A stretch of 33,593 nt of DNA from Veillonella sp. (GTDB lineage Bacteria > Bacillota > Negativicutes > Veillonellales > Veillonellaceae), in contig NZ_SVCB01000097.1 of assembly GCF_015058545.1 (NCBI RefSeq), forward strand, positions 1-33,593, written 5' to 3'. The notes beneath the pieces are model-generated. The model did not search any database, was not told where the DNA came from, and saw nothing but the letters and a program-made list of their open reading frames with translations. How positions within the stretch are numbered: the stretch's first letter is position 1; the number at the start of each line of letters is the position of its first letter. Made by a program: the position numbers and the translations under genes. Below, piece after piece: positions 15,297 through 23,383 of the stretch.

Positions 15297-16061
15297 CTAT
15301 AGTTTTTCGTAGTCTGACGCTTCAAGATACATAAAATCACCGGGGTTCGGGATGTCTGATAAATCAAGATGTCCCACGGTGAGGCGCTTTAAATAGGTGA
15401 TTTCACCGCCGGCCGCCCCTATCATGCGTTTAACCTGATGATATTTACCTTCTTCGATTATAATTTCGGCACTTTTGAATAAAACGGCATCATCACCTGT
15501 ATCAGCTGAATTGCCAGACACATCAGTTGATTGGGCTGGCACCGTATCGGGTACGATGATTTCAGCCGGTTTGCATTCTGTACCGTCACCTAGGACGATA
15601 CCGGTGCGAATGCGTTCTAAGCCTTCTTCGCTAAGGGTACCGCTATATTCAAAATAATATCGTTTGGGCACATGTTTTTTGCCGTTGATAATTCGGTGTG
15701 CCCAGGCGCCGTCATTGGACAGCAATAAAAGGCCTTCCGTGTCTTTATCGAGGCGTCCCACCGGGCCTACGCCCATAGTGCGAAACTCGGGCGGCAAAAT
15801 ATCCATAACCGTGGGATGACGAGCATCCTCCATGGCACATACATAACCGGCCGGTTTATTAAACTTTACATAATAAATCTGACGGCTGTCAATGATTTCA
15901 CCATTTACCGCAATCGTTTGTTCCGGAATATCAATGGGCATATCTTTTTTCTTAGCCACGTTGCCATCTACCGTAACAAGTCCCTGCTTTATGAGTGCAT
16001 GGACTTCTTTACGGCTGCCCAAAGCTTTATTGGCTAAAAATTTATCTAAACGTAATCTCAT
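15297..16061 (-). CDS. RsuA/RluB-family rRNA pseudouridine synthase
   Basis: This enzyme isomerises uridine to pseudouridine in rRNA. The 254-residue protein has an N-terminal S4 domain (RLRLDKFLANKALGSRKEV), a catalytic domain with the Asp motif GRLDKDTEGLLLLSNDG, and the C-terminal EGKYHQVKRMIGAAGGE signature. Residues about 170-193 are a Ser/Asp/Ala-rich insert compared with the family. The start has only a weak ribosome binding site and follows cobC by 16 bp, so it may rely on read-through translation from the cobalamin genes. RsuA (16S position 516) and RluB specificity cannot be separated confidently; RsuA-like is preferred. Confidence 0.87.
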   Translation of the reverse strand: MRLRLDKFLANKALGSRKEVHALIKQGLVTVDGNVAKKKDMPIDIPEQTIAVNGEIIDSRQIYYVKFNKPAGYVCAMEDARHPTVMDILPPEFRTMGVGPVGRLDKDTEGLLLLSNDGAWAHRIINGKKHVPKRYYFEYSGTLSEEGLERIRTGIVLGDGTECKPAEIIVPDTVPAQSTDVSGNSADTGDDAVLFKSAEIIIEEGKYHQVKRMIGAAGGEITYLKRLTVGHLDLSDIPNPGDFMYLEASDYEKL

Positions 16062-16077
16062 AATATAATCCGAACTA

Positions 16078-16710
16078 TTATAACTGAATTGTTTCCAAAT
16101 GTTTCGTGTAGTTCAAAAGACTCAAAGTATTATGATCATCTTCTGTAAGACCGTAGAATTCCACACGGCTGATGGCCGTATTACCTTGGCTGAAATTCCA
16201 GGCAAAATGAAGCGGTAAGCTTAGCATTTGGCAGATTAAAGTGCGGTTGGTGCCGCCATGAGCCACAACTAAGATAGTTTTATCTTCCCCGATTGTACTC
16301 ATTTCGTCTGTTACGGCTTGCCAAGCACGTTCTTGAACATCCTGGAAAGATTCGCCGTTGGAGATTTTAACTTCATCGGGACGACGATACATAGTGTAGA
16401 TAGACTGTGGCCATTTGGCTTCAATCTGATCATAGGTAAGACCTTCCCAATCGCCGAAATTAATTTCGCGAAGTCGTTCATCCGTTTTAAACGGGATTTG
16501 ACGGTCTCCCAGAATTTTTTCCGCCGTGATGCGGGCTCTATCTAAATCACTGGAAATTATGGAGTCAAAATGTACGAATGTTAATTCCTTAGCCACCGCT
16601 TCAGCTTGAATAATGCCCGTCTGATTGAGTTGAACATTCGTAAATCCCTGATAAAAACCACTGCTATTCCATTCCGTCTGGCCGTGGCGAACTAAGTAAA
16701 TTGTGTGCAT
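16078..16710 (-). CDS. cobC: Alpha-ribazole phosphatase (histidine phosphatase family)
   Basis: CobC removes the 5'-phosphate from alpha-ribazole phosphate or adenosylcobalamin phosphate late in B12 synthesis. The 210-residue protein is a histidine phosphatase: RHG at 8-10 (catalytic His9), Arg58, Glu82 in REINFGDWEG, and His151 in VVAHGGTN. The family includes phosphoglycerate mutases; the location after pduX-cobD decides the assignment. The ATG at 16710 has AAAGGAG seven bases upstream, all inside the end of cobD, so the two genes overlap by 47 bp in different frames. Confidence 0.85.
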   Translation of the reverse strand: MHTIYLVRHGQTEWNSSGFYQGFTNVQLNQTGIIQAEAVAKELTFVHFDSIISSDLDRARITAEKILGDRQIPFKTDERLREINFGDWEGLTYDQIEAKWPQSIYTMYRRPDEVKISNGESFQDVQERAWQAVTDEMSTIGEDKTILVVAHGGTNRTLICQMLSLPLHFAWNFSQGNTAISRVEFYGLTEDDHNTLSLLNYTKHLETIQL

Positions 16711-17872
16711 GGGCGAACTCCTTTACATATGAAATCAATAATTCATTACTATGTCTATCTTTAACAGCAATCCGAAACCACCCTTGCCCAAGCCCGTCAT
16801 AGGCTTCACAACTGCGAATCAGAAGCTGTTTATTTTCTAAAAATTCCATAAAATCGGCAAGGCTCGGATGTTGCACTTGCCAATGTAAAAGCATGAAGTT
16901 AACCGCCGGCGGTAACGCTGTTATAAAGTCGAATGCATTGATGGCGCCATAGAGCCATTCCTTTTCACGGGCTACCACGGCACGTGTTTTTTGACGATAT
17001 ACTTCGTCTTGAAGGGCGGCTATACCGTACTCTTGGGCCAAATGATTAACCGACCAGGTCGGTACATGAGCGGCGATACTTTTTAGTATAGTCGCGTCCC
17101 CCAATAATAAGCCTAAGCGTAAGCCCGGTATGGCATAGAATTTAGTCAGTGAATGCAATATAACAATGGCCGGATATTCCGCCAAATAAGGCCGGAGGCT
17201 ATGAGATTCATTGGTGAACTCAATAAATGATTCATCAATAAGCAGTAAGCTGTTTGAAGCTTGAGCTAACGCAGCCATTTCAAATATTTCGGTCACCGTT
17301 TGCAAACTACCGTCCGGATTATTCGGATTGCCAAGGCAGATGATTGTGCGCACTTGTTCTTCCGCACAGCGTTTGAGATGCGCTTTTAAATCTTCATAAG
17401 GAACCGCAAAATGGGTTATGGGCTGATGCGGTGTAGTATTACCGAACAAATGATGCGATGCATTCACCGATTCTACTTCACCATCGGCGGTCATAGGAAT
17501 CATGGAATAGGCTAAGACCGGTAAGCCTTGAGCCTGTGCGGCTAAGGCATATTCGGAAAAGCCCGGCGCCGGTACCAATACTTCCTCGATACCGGGTAAG
17601 GTCATGAGAGCATACAATAATTCGGCCGCTCCGTTCCCCACCAGAATGTTCTCATCTGGTACATCAAGCACTTCACTTATCGTTTGGCGAAGCGCCGTGT
17701 ATTCCGGATCCGGATAGTGAATGATTTCATTTAAATGGGCCGTCAATGCGGCTTGCCCTTTGGGGCTCATGCCTAAGGGATTGATATTGGCGCTAAAATC
17801 GATTATATCCTGTGGTGCTACGTTATGAGCGGCCGCCACTTTATAGATGTTACCACCGTGGGTATTTTTCAT
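16664..17872 (-). CDS. cobD: L-threonine-O-3-phosphate decarboxylase
   Basis: CobD, a PLP enzyme of the aminotransferase fold, converts threonine phosphate to (R)-1-amino-2-propanol phosphate for the B12 nucleotide loop. The protein is 402 residues. It starts with HGGNIY (typical of CobD and the HisC-like group). It has GNPNNPDG at 181-188, the PLP-binding Asp213 in LLIDES, and the Schiff-base Lys244 in SLTKFYAIPGLRLG. AGGAGGT precedes the ATG. It follows pduX by 13 bp, which supports CobD rather than HisC. The last 15 codons are read in another frame as the start of cobC. Confidence 0.92.
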   Translation of the reverse strand: MKNTHGGNIYKVAAAHNVAPQDIIDFSANINPLGMSPKGQAALTAHLNEIIHYPDPEYTALRQTISEVLDVPDENILVGNGAAELLYALMTLPGIEEVLVPAPGFSEYALAAQAQGLPVLAYSMIPMTADGEVESVNASHHLFGNTTPHQPITHFAVPYEDLKAHLKRCAEEQVRTIICLGNPNNPDGSLQTVTEIFEMAALAQASNSLLLIDESFIEFTNESHSLRPYLAEYPAIVILHSLTKFYAIPGLRLGLLLGDATILKSIAAHVPTWSVNHLAQEYGIAALQDEVYRQKTRAVVAREKEWLYGAINAFDFITALPPAVNFMLLHWQVQHPSLADFMEFLENKQLLIRSCEAYDGLGQGWFRIAVKDRHSNELLISYVKEFAHAHNLLSSPRPDGME

Positions 17873-17885
17873 GGCTGAGCACCTC

Positions 17886-18794
17886 CTAACGCTTCATAAA
17901 GGTGATACCTTCATTAGTTGTTTCGACGGTATCTAAATATAATAAATCCGGTAATTCCTGATGGACAGCGGCGCGACAATCAGCCAGCGGTACTCCGTCG
18001 GTTGGGAATAAAAGTCCCATAATCGTGCCGCTATGGGCGATAATCGTGCCTACGCTGTTAAAATGATTACCGATTTCATGCAACGCATACAATAAAGGTT
18101 TATGTAAGATACGCTGATTCGCAAACGCGCTTAAGGTAGCGGCCTGGCCGATTAACGATACATTGTGGGTAGCAATCCCTTCTTTAAAAAGAGCCAATGA
18201 TTCTTTAATATACGGTTCTTTTTCGGCAATCAGGTCATGAAGTCCGTGCTGCGCATTGAAACTAACCGTATCAATTTCGCCGCCTTCATCAAAAATCATG
18301 ATTTTCATAGGCGGACACTTGCCAAGAGGCTCGGTAATTTTTCCCTTAATATAGTCAAACTGAACTACACCGGGATAAAAAGATGCATCACTGGGCTCGA
18401 TACTTAAAGAAATCTCTTTTAACTCTTCAAAGGTAAGCGCTCGCCCGTAGGCCAAAGCCGTAGCCATGGCGGCGACGCTAATATCGGCACTGCTCGATGC
18501 CATGCCCTTTCCCTGGGCAATATCGGAGCGCACATAAACAGGACTACGCCAAGCGCGCTGTACCGCCGGACTATTGGGCAACGTCCCTTCAGCTACAAAC
18601 GAATTGATTACTTTTTGAGCCGCTAAGGCTGCTTTCGGTTGCAGCGAACAATAATAAGGTCTAAGCGGTTGCTTTACACCGCTTAGCGCATAGGAATAGC
18701 GATTAATAGGACAGGTAACCAAAAACGGTTGACCATCAATGGACCCTTGCAAAAATTCACCGCATGTCCCTGGTGCTCGTACATAATATAACAC
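17886..18794 (-). CDS. pduX: L-threonine kinase (GHMP family)
   Basis: PduX phosphorylates L-threonine to the substrate of CobD. The 302-residue protein has the GHMP kinase start (YYVRAPGTCGEFLQG), the ATP loop GKGMASSSADIS, and a C-terminal HSGTIMGLLF motif. The start is taken as GTG at 18794 because GGAGG lies eight bases upstream. An ATG at 18809 would overlap that site and has no ribosome binding site. A promoter and two palindromes lie between it and cobS (131 bp), so pduX-cobD-cobC can be transcribed separately from the cobU block. Confidence 0.88.
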   Translation of the reverse strand: MLYYVRAPGTCGEFLQGSIDGQPFLVTCPINRYSYALSGVKQPLRPYYCSLQPKAALAAQKVINSFVAEGTLPNSPAVQRAWRSPVYVRSDIAQGKGMASSSADISVAAMATALAYGRALTFEELKEISLSIEPSDASFYPGVVQFDYIKGKITEPLGKCPPMKIMIFDEGGEIDTVSFNAQHGLHDLIAEKEPYIKESLALFKEGIATHNVSLIGQAATLSAFANQRILHKPLLYALHEIGNHFNSVGTIIAHSGTIMGLLFPTDGVPLADCRAAVHQELPDLLYLDTVETTNEGITFMKR

Positions 18795-18835
18795 CTGTCG
18801 TTCCTCCATACTAATATACACAAAATAACACAAAT

Positions 18836-18851
18836 CAATGTAAATACATTG
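18836..18851. promoter_or_regulatory. Inverted repeat in the pduX leader
   Basis: CAATGTA and TACATTG arms with a two-base centre (16 bp in all) lie about 42 bp upstream of the pduX start and downstream of the proposed promoter. The shape suits a dimeric regulator site; no regulator is identified. Confidence 0.4.
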
Positions 18852-18882
18852 TAAAAGTTTTGTTTGAGCGCTTGTTACAATA

Positions 18883-18896
18883 CAAAGAATTCTTTG
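18883..18896. promoter_or_regulatory. Perfect palindrome at the pduX transcription start
   Basis: CAAAGAATTCTTTG is a perfect 14-bp palindrome directly next to the proposed -10 hexamer, covering the likely start of transcription. This is a classic operator position, so a repressor site is plausible but unproven. Confidence 0.4.
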
Positions 18897-18925
18897 ATAG
18901 TAAATATATTACTTATAAATGACAA
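18897..18925 (-). promoter_or_regulatory. Promoter for pduX-cobD-cobC
   Basis: On the minus strand TTGTCA (18920-18925, one base after the cobS stop) and TACTAT (18897-18902) are separated by 17 bp. The -35 is good and the -10 moderate. It would let the aminopropanol-phosphate genes be transcribed independently. Confidence 0.5.
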
Positions 18926-19666
18926 CTATAAAGCAATACCAATGGCCACAGCGGCCAATACCAATAATAATTCCGATGATTCAATGACAAAGCCGTACGT
19001 ATCGCCGGTTACGCCACCGAGGTGTTTGGAAATATAGGAATTTAAAACTAGATTGATTAAGATTCCCAAACCCAGGAAGATGGCATAGAGCCATAGGAAA
19101 TAGACAGCCGGCAACAAGGCAATAAGCGTTGTCCAAAGGAGGGTTTGCTTCGGCGAATATACGGCGAAGGCCTTTCCCATCCCTTCAGGTCGTGCATAGT
19201 GAAAGAGTCGAATACTTAACACTAAGGAGTAACGGCTGATAATCGGCATAAAGAATAAAAATTGTAAAAGTATGGTTGGATTGACATGGGCGATTAACTG
19301 CCATTTCAATAAGGTAAGAAAAACAAACCCTACAACCCCATTGGAGCCGACGCGGCTGTCTTTCATGATTTCCAACTTGCGTTCACGATCGCGGCCGGAA
19401 AAAAGGCCGTCACAGGTGTCCATGAAGCCGTCCGCATGTAAGCCGCCGGTAAACAGAAACTCGAACACAACCAATAATAAAGCTAATAACGTAATCGGTA
19501 TATAGGGTACCAACAGCCAATAAATGAGAGCCATGAAGGCACCGATAACAAGGCCTACCACCGGAAAGGTGACGACGCTTTTACCAAAGTCGTGAATATC
19601 CCATTCCGTCTGATTGACCAATTTTAAACGTGTTAAAAACTGTAAGCCAATAAAAAATGACTTCAT
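18926..19666 (-). CDS. cobS: Adenosylcobinamide-GDP ribazoletransferase (cobalamin synthase)
   Basis: CobS is a membrane enzyme joining adenosylcobinamide-GDP to alpha-ribazole (phosphate). The 246-residue protein is strongly hydrophobic with several membrane segments. It has the family signature GGLHADGFMDTCDGLFSG (74-91) followed by KLEIMKDSRVGSNG, and GGVTGDTYG near the C terminus. The ATG overlaps the cbiB stop by four bases (ATGA). It is the last gene of the cobU-cobQ-cbiB-cobS block. Confidence 0.94.
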   Translation of the reverse strand: MKSFFIGLQFLTRLKLVNQTEWDIHDFGKSVVTFPVVGLVIGAFMALIYWLLVPYIPITLLALLLVVFEFLFTGGLHADGFMDTCDGLFSGRDRERKLEIMKDSRVGSNGVVGFVFLTLLKWQLIAHVNPTILLQFLFFMPIISRYSLVLSIRLFHYARPEGMGKAFAVYSPKQTLLWTTLIALLPAVYFLWLYAIFLGLGILINLVLNSYISKHLGGVTGDTYGFVIESSELLLVLAAVAIGIAL

Positions 19667-20640
19667 AATATCACCAAAATTCTAGTTAATACGGCACTGA
19701 TAACAACGCCTAGTAAAGAACAAACATACATCATGCCAATCGTTTTTTGAATATGAATACCTCGCATTTTCATGTCCGGGTCCCCCATATAGGCACGGAA
19801 TGTCATGGTGTCGCCGTATTTATTATAACCACCGAGACGAATATGAAGTGCCCCCGCTACCGGCGCTTCCGCATAGCCACCATTCGGACTCGGATGCTTC
19901 TTGGCATCACGTAAACCGATGCGCCACGCGTTACGCCAATCATGACGTAAAATAAAGGCTGTTAACGTATATAAGAGAAATGTTATGCGAGCGGGCAGCC
20001 AATTTAAAACGTCGTCAAAACGGGCCGCTATACGGCCGAAGTACATATATTTATCGTTCTTATAGCCCAACATGGAGTCCATGGTGTTGGCTGTTCGATA
20101 AAATAAGGCACCTAAAGGGCCGAAAACAGCAAAGAACAATAAAGGTGAAATAATGCCATCCACCGTATTTTCCGCCACTGTTTCAATGGTAGCACGAGTA
20201 ATTTCACTTTCATCAAGTTCGGTTGTATCACGGCCTACAATCCAGCCAACCTTGCGTCGGGCTTCTTCGATATCCCCTTTGCGCAACAATTGAGCCAATT
20301 CAAGCCCCGCCGCCGCCAACGAGCGAGGACTGATGGTAATGTAGACGATAATGACCTGCATGGCATAACCTACCCAAGGATTGATTGTGCCGGCAATTAA
20401 AATCAACAGAAAGCCTATGACAGTAACCGTCAACAATGTCAAAAGTACAGTTAAGCCACCGTAGAGGAATTTTTTGCCATTACTGTCACGCTCTCCGTAG
20501 AGAAATTTTTCATAGAAAGAAATAACATCACCAATGAGGACCACCGGATGGAACCGGCTTCTCGGGTCGCCAACAATACAATCCAGTAAAAAGGCCCACA
20601 AGGGAATGAAATAATATGCATTATGTAGAAACCAGTCCAT
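19663..20640 (-). CDS. cbiB: Adenosylcobinamide-phosphate synthase
   Basis: CbiB (also called CobD in some organisms) attaches aminopropanol phosphate to adenosylcobyric acid in the membrane. The 325-residue protein has the N-terminal LLDCIVGDPRSRFHPVVLIG, the central AENTVDGIISPLLF, RTANTMDSMLGYKNDKY, and several membrane segments. Start and preceding stop share TAATG with cobQ, so the genes are translationally coupled. Its substrate is produced by the CobD decarboxylase encoded farther down the window. Confidence 0.94.
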   Translation of the reverse strand: MDWFLHNAYYFIPLWAFLLDCIVGDPRSRFHPVVLIGDVISFYEKFLYGERDSNGKKFLYGGLTVLLTLLTVTVIGFLLILIAGTINPWVGYAMQVIIVYITISPRSLAAAGLELAQLLRKGDIEEARRKVGWIVGRDTTELDESEITRATIETVAENTVDGIISPLLFFAVFGPLGALFYRTANTMDSMLGYKNDKYMYFGRIAARFDDVLNWLPARITFLLYTLTAFILRHDWRNAWRIGLRDAKKHPSPNGGYAEAPVAGALHIRLGGYNKYGDTMTFRAYMGDPDMKMRGIHIQKTIGMMYVCSLLGVVISAVLTRILVIL

Positions 20641-22163
20641 TATGCCTGTTCCTCTAATAATTTGTCGATATAATCCATATCAAGATGTTTTTCCACAATA
20701 TCGGCTAAGCGATTATAGGCCGCATCTTTATGTTCAAAGTAATGGAATACTTCGTCCAGCGGTTCGAGTCCTTTACGCTTACGTAAGGCGTTCAAGATTT
20801 GACGGCGCAAGCTGTCATTATCCAAGATGCCGTGAATGTAGGTCCCCATAACAAGGCCCGATTCATTGACGAAACCATCCATAACGGCTACCGGTTTTTC
20901 ACTGCGAGAGGTTATGGCAAAACAATCAGCCACGGTACCTACACCGCGGGTGTCCCCCATATGAATTTCATAACCCCGTAAATTTTCACCGCTATAATCG
21001 ATGCCCAAAAATGGCAAATTAGTAGTATTAAACGAAACTTGATGGGTCATCTTCGTGCCCGTCATAGTTGTTTCCGTCGGCAATAAACCAAGACCGTTAA
21101 GCTCCGGAATATCGCCTTCCACACCGTCCGGATCATGGAGTTTTTCGCCGAGCATTTGATAACCGCCGCACACACCGAATACAGGCACGCCTTTTTGGGC
21201 TAAAGCTTTAATATCGTCCGCATAACCACGGTCTTCCAAGTATTTTAAGTCCGCTAAGGTGTTTTTGGAGCCCGGTAAAATCACCATGTCCGGTTCACCG
21301 ATAGCATCACCGGGTTTTACGAAGCGTACCGAAACATCCGGTTCATACGCCAAGGCATCAAAATCGGTAAAATTGGAAATTTTAGGTGTTTGCATAACCG
21401 CAATGGTAATTTCACGGTTAATGGTAGTGTGTTTGCTTTCAAGGGCTACGGAGTCTTCTTCGTCAATATCAAGATTGTCTATGGCCGGAATTACCCCCAC
21501 TACCTTACGCCCTGTCCGTTCTTCAATGAAATCAAGAGCCGGTTTTAAGAGATTAATATCGCCGCGGAATTTGTTGATAACAATGCCCTTAACCAAATCC
21601 CGTTCTTCCGGTTCCAGTAGTTCTAAGGTGCCCACGATGGACGCAATAGCACCGCCGCGGTCAATATCGGCAATAAGCATAACCGGACAATTTGTCATTT
21701 TGGCTACACGCATGTTTACGATATCGTTGGCCTTTAAATTAACTTCCGCAGGGCTGCCGGCCCCTTCGATGACAATCATGTCAAAATTTTTATCTAAAAA
21801 GTCTAAACTTTCTTTTACTTTATCGAGAGCTGTTAAGGAGTAATGGCTATGGTATTCTTTGGCACTGTATACGCCTACCGGTTTCCCCATAAGCACCACT
21901 TGGGAGGACTGATTGCCTGTAGGTTTTAACAATACCGGATTCATCTGTACTATCGGATCGATGCCGGCTGCTTCCGCCTGTGCCACCTGGGCGCGACCGA
22001 TTTCATCGCCCCAGCGCGTTACGTAGGAATTTAAAGCCATATTCTGAGCTTTGAACGGTACTGTTTTTAAGCCGCGACGATAAAAAATACGGCACAATGC
22101 CGTTGTTAAAATACTTTTACCTACATTGGAGCTGGTTCCTTGGAACATGAGTTTTTTTGCCAT
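20640..22163 (-). CDS. cobQ: Adenosylcobyric acid synthase (glutamine-hydrolysing)
   Basis: CobQ/CbiP amidates four side chains of the corrin ring using glutamine and ATP. The 507-residue protein has an N-terminal dethiobiotin-synthetase-like ATPase (GTSSNVGKS at 9-17, FKAQNMALNS at 37-46) and a C-terminal class I glutamine amidotransferase domain with Cys332 (FGVCGGYQM) and His444 (GTYIHGI). AAGGAGG, inside the end of cobU, precedes the ATG by ten bases; stop and start overlap as TAATG. Either cobQ or cbiP is acceptable naming. Confidence 0.96.
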   Translation of the reverse strand: MAKKLMFQGTSSNVGKSILTTALCRIFYRRGLKTVPFKAQNMALNSYVTRWGDEIGRAQVAQAEAAGIDPIVQMNPVLLKPTGNQSSQVVLMGKPVGVYSAKEYHSHYSLTALDKVKESLDFLDKNFDMIVIEGAGSPAEVNLKANDIVNMRVAKMTNCPVMLIADIDRGGAIASIVGTLELLEPEERDLVKGIVINKFRGDINLLKPALDFIEERTGRKVVGVIPAIDNLDIDEEDSVALESKHTTINREITIAVMQTPKISNFTDFDALAYEPDVSVRFVKPGDAIGEPDMVILPGSKNTLADLKYLEDRGYADDIKALAQKGVPVFGVCGGYQMLGEKLHDPDGVEGDIPELNGLGLLPTETTMTGTKMTHQVSFNTTNLPFLGIDYSGENLRGYEIHMGDTRGVGTVADCFAITSRSEKPVAVMDGFVNESGLVMGTYIHGILDNDSLRRQILNALRKRKGLEPLDEVFHYFEHKDAAYNRLADIVEKHLDMDYIDKLLEEQA

Positions 22164-22738
22164 TATATATGAACCTCCTTAGCCTTTAGCTCTGTGGTAA
22201 TGCCACTAATTGTGAAATATACTTCATCGGCCGCTTGGGCCACGGTTTGATTTAATAAGCCTGCAATATCGCGGAAGAAACGGGCCATTCTGTTTTCGGG
22301 AACTATCCCGAGGCCTAATTCATTCGTTACAAACACGACTGTTTTATCGGCTTTATGCACTCTTTCGATGAGTTCTTTAAACTCAGCTACTAATGCGTCT
22401 GCCAACTCATTGCACTCTGCTTGATTTTTAGGCTCTTTTTTTAGCATAGCATTAGTGGCATACATAGTCAAACAATCAATAAGGATAACGTCGCAGCTGT
22501 CTAAAATCTTTGACCATGAAGCGGTTATGTCATAAGGAATTTCAAAATTATGCCATATATTACCGCGTCGTGCCTTATGTTTTCTCACGCGATCTGCCAT
22601 TTCATCGTCAAAAATCTGACCCGTTGCAACATAGCCTTTTTGACCGGGCAAGGATAAAACGAGTCGCTCCGCAAATTCACTTTTACCGCTGCGTGCCCCG
22701 CCGGTACACAATATAATTCGACTCTCTACTGTAGACAT
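22163..22738 (-). CDS. cobU: Adenosylcobinamide kinase / guanylyltransferase
   Basis: CobU phosphorylates adenosylcobinamide and transfers GMP to it. The protein is 191 residues when read from the ATG at 22738, with P-loop GGARSGKS at 13-20. It also has HKARRG in the guanylylation-His region, the Walker-B-like VILIDCLTMY, and FVTNELGLGIVPENR. The in-frame ATG at 22750 abuts the GGGAG site and is unlikely; the chosen start has rather long spacing, so the start is less certain than the identity. First gene of the block; I see no cobalamin riboswitch in its short leader. Confidence 0.93.
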   Translation of the reverse strand: MSTVESRIILCTGGARSGKSEFAERLVLSLPGQKGYVATGQIFDDEMADRVRKHKARRGNIWHNFEIPYDITASWSKILDSCDVILIDCLTMYATNAMLKKEPKNQAECNELADALVAEFKELIERVHKADKTVVFVTNELGLGIVPENRMARFFRDIAGLLNQTVAQAADEVYFTISGITTELKAKEVHI

Positions 22739-22795
22739 GAGAAATATCATCTCCCTTACAATTAAATTTAAAGGATTTTGTATAGCATCTAACCC

Positions 22796-22825
22796 TTGAA
22801 ATTATTTCTTAAATAAGTATACAAT
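22796..22825 (+). promoter_or_regulatory. Promoter for the plus-strand unknown gene
   Basis: TTGAAA (22796-22801) is followed after 16 bp by TATACA (22818-22823), or after 18 bp by the overlapping TACAAT (22820-22825). Transcription would begin around 22832, leaving a short leader before AAGGAG at 22841. Confidence 0.6.
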
Positions 22826-22855
22826 AAATCAAAGACTGATAAGGAGTGTATACCT

Positions 22856-23197
22856 ATGGAAATGAAAAACTTGTTTGTAAAATTAATGGCCACTTTATGG
22901 GAAAATACGTATCGTGCCGTGGTTACCGATCAAAACGATCAGTATGTAGCAACGGCTCGCGTCATCGTTAATATCCCCTTAAGCCGTGAAGTACTGCCGG
23001 ATAATGCCCCGGAAGTGGAACCGCAGTTATTGGTGCTCGTTGAAGACGGCGACCTCGATCCGAATAATCTCATTGAATTCGAAACGATTTTAGCTGCGAA
23101 AATTCGTGAAAAATTTAATTATGAAATCATGACAGTCTTTTTCTACTATCCAAGTCCGGAAGATGTGCTCAATAAAGGCACCATAGACCAGCAATAA
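22856..23197 (+). CDS. Hypothetical protein, 113 residues
   Basis: I do not recognise this protein. It is the only complete plus-strand gene supported here, with a good promoter, AAGGAG nine bases before the ATG, and a strong terminator after it. The product is soluble and acidic, with no signal peptide or membrane segment. It alternates strand-like stretches (AVVTDQ, VATARVIVNI, QLLVLVEDGD, MTVFFYYP) with a helix near 75-90 (LIEFETILAAKIREKF), suggesting a small alpha/beta domain. It contains no cysteine. It is divergent from cobU and convergent with pduO, so a link to cobalamin metabolism is possible only by position. Confidence 0.8.
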   Translation: MEMKNLFVKLMATLWENTYRAVVTDQNDQYVATARVIVNIPLSREVLPDNAPEVEPQLLVLVEDGDLDPNNLIEFETILAAKIREKFNYEIMTVFFYYPSPEDVLNKGTIDQQ

Positions 23198-23288
23198 GGC
23201 ATCTTGCAGACTTGTCCACATTGAGTTTACATCACTCAAATTGGATGAATGTATATCGTTCAAATTAAAACTATCTATATAGAATAAG

Positions 23289-23331
23289 AAAAAGCTATGT
23301 TACGCGAATGATTCGGTAACATAGCTTTTTT
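23289..23331. terminator. Bidirectional terminator between the unknown gene and pduO
   Basis: A perfect 15-bp stem (23289-23303 with 23316-23330) has T-runs on both sides: TTTTTT on the plus strand and TTTTTC on the minus strand. It lies between the convergent 22856-23197 gene and pduO and can serve both. Confidence 0.9.
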
Positions 23332-23383
23332 ATATTGGTGACCGTATTCACGTGTCAAATCTTATGAAGTTACTGCCACCAAC

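Noticed and set aside
16664..16710. Frameshift or misassembly at the cobD/cobC junction
   Set aside because: Both proteins have plausible complete ends, and a strong ribosome binding site precedes cobC, so a true overlap is the simpler reading.
21259..21843. 194-residue plus-strand frame
   Set aside because: It lies wholly antisense to the well-supported cobQ, has a Ser/Thr/Arg-rich shadow composition, and no ribosome binding site.
22739..22855. Cobalamin riboswitch before cobU
   Set aside because: The gap is about 117 bp and shared with a divergent gene; I found no B12-box-like sequence and it is too short for a full aptamer.
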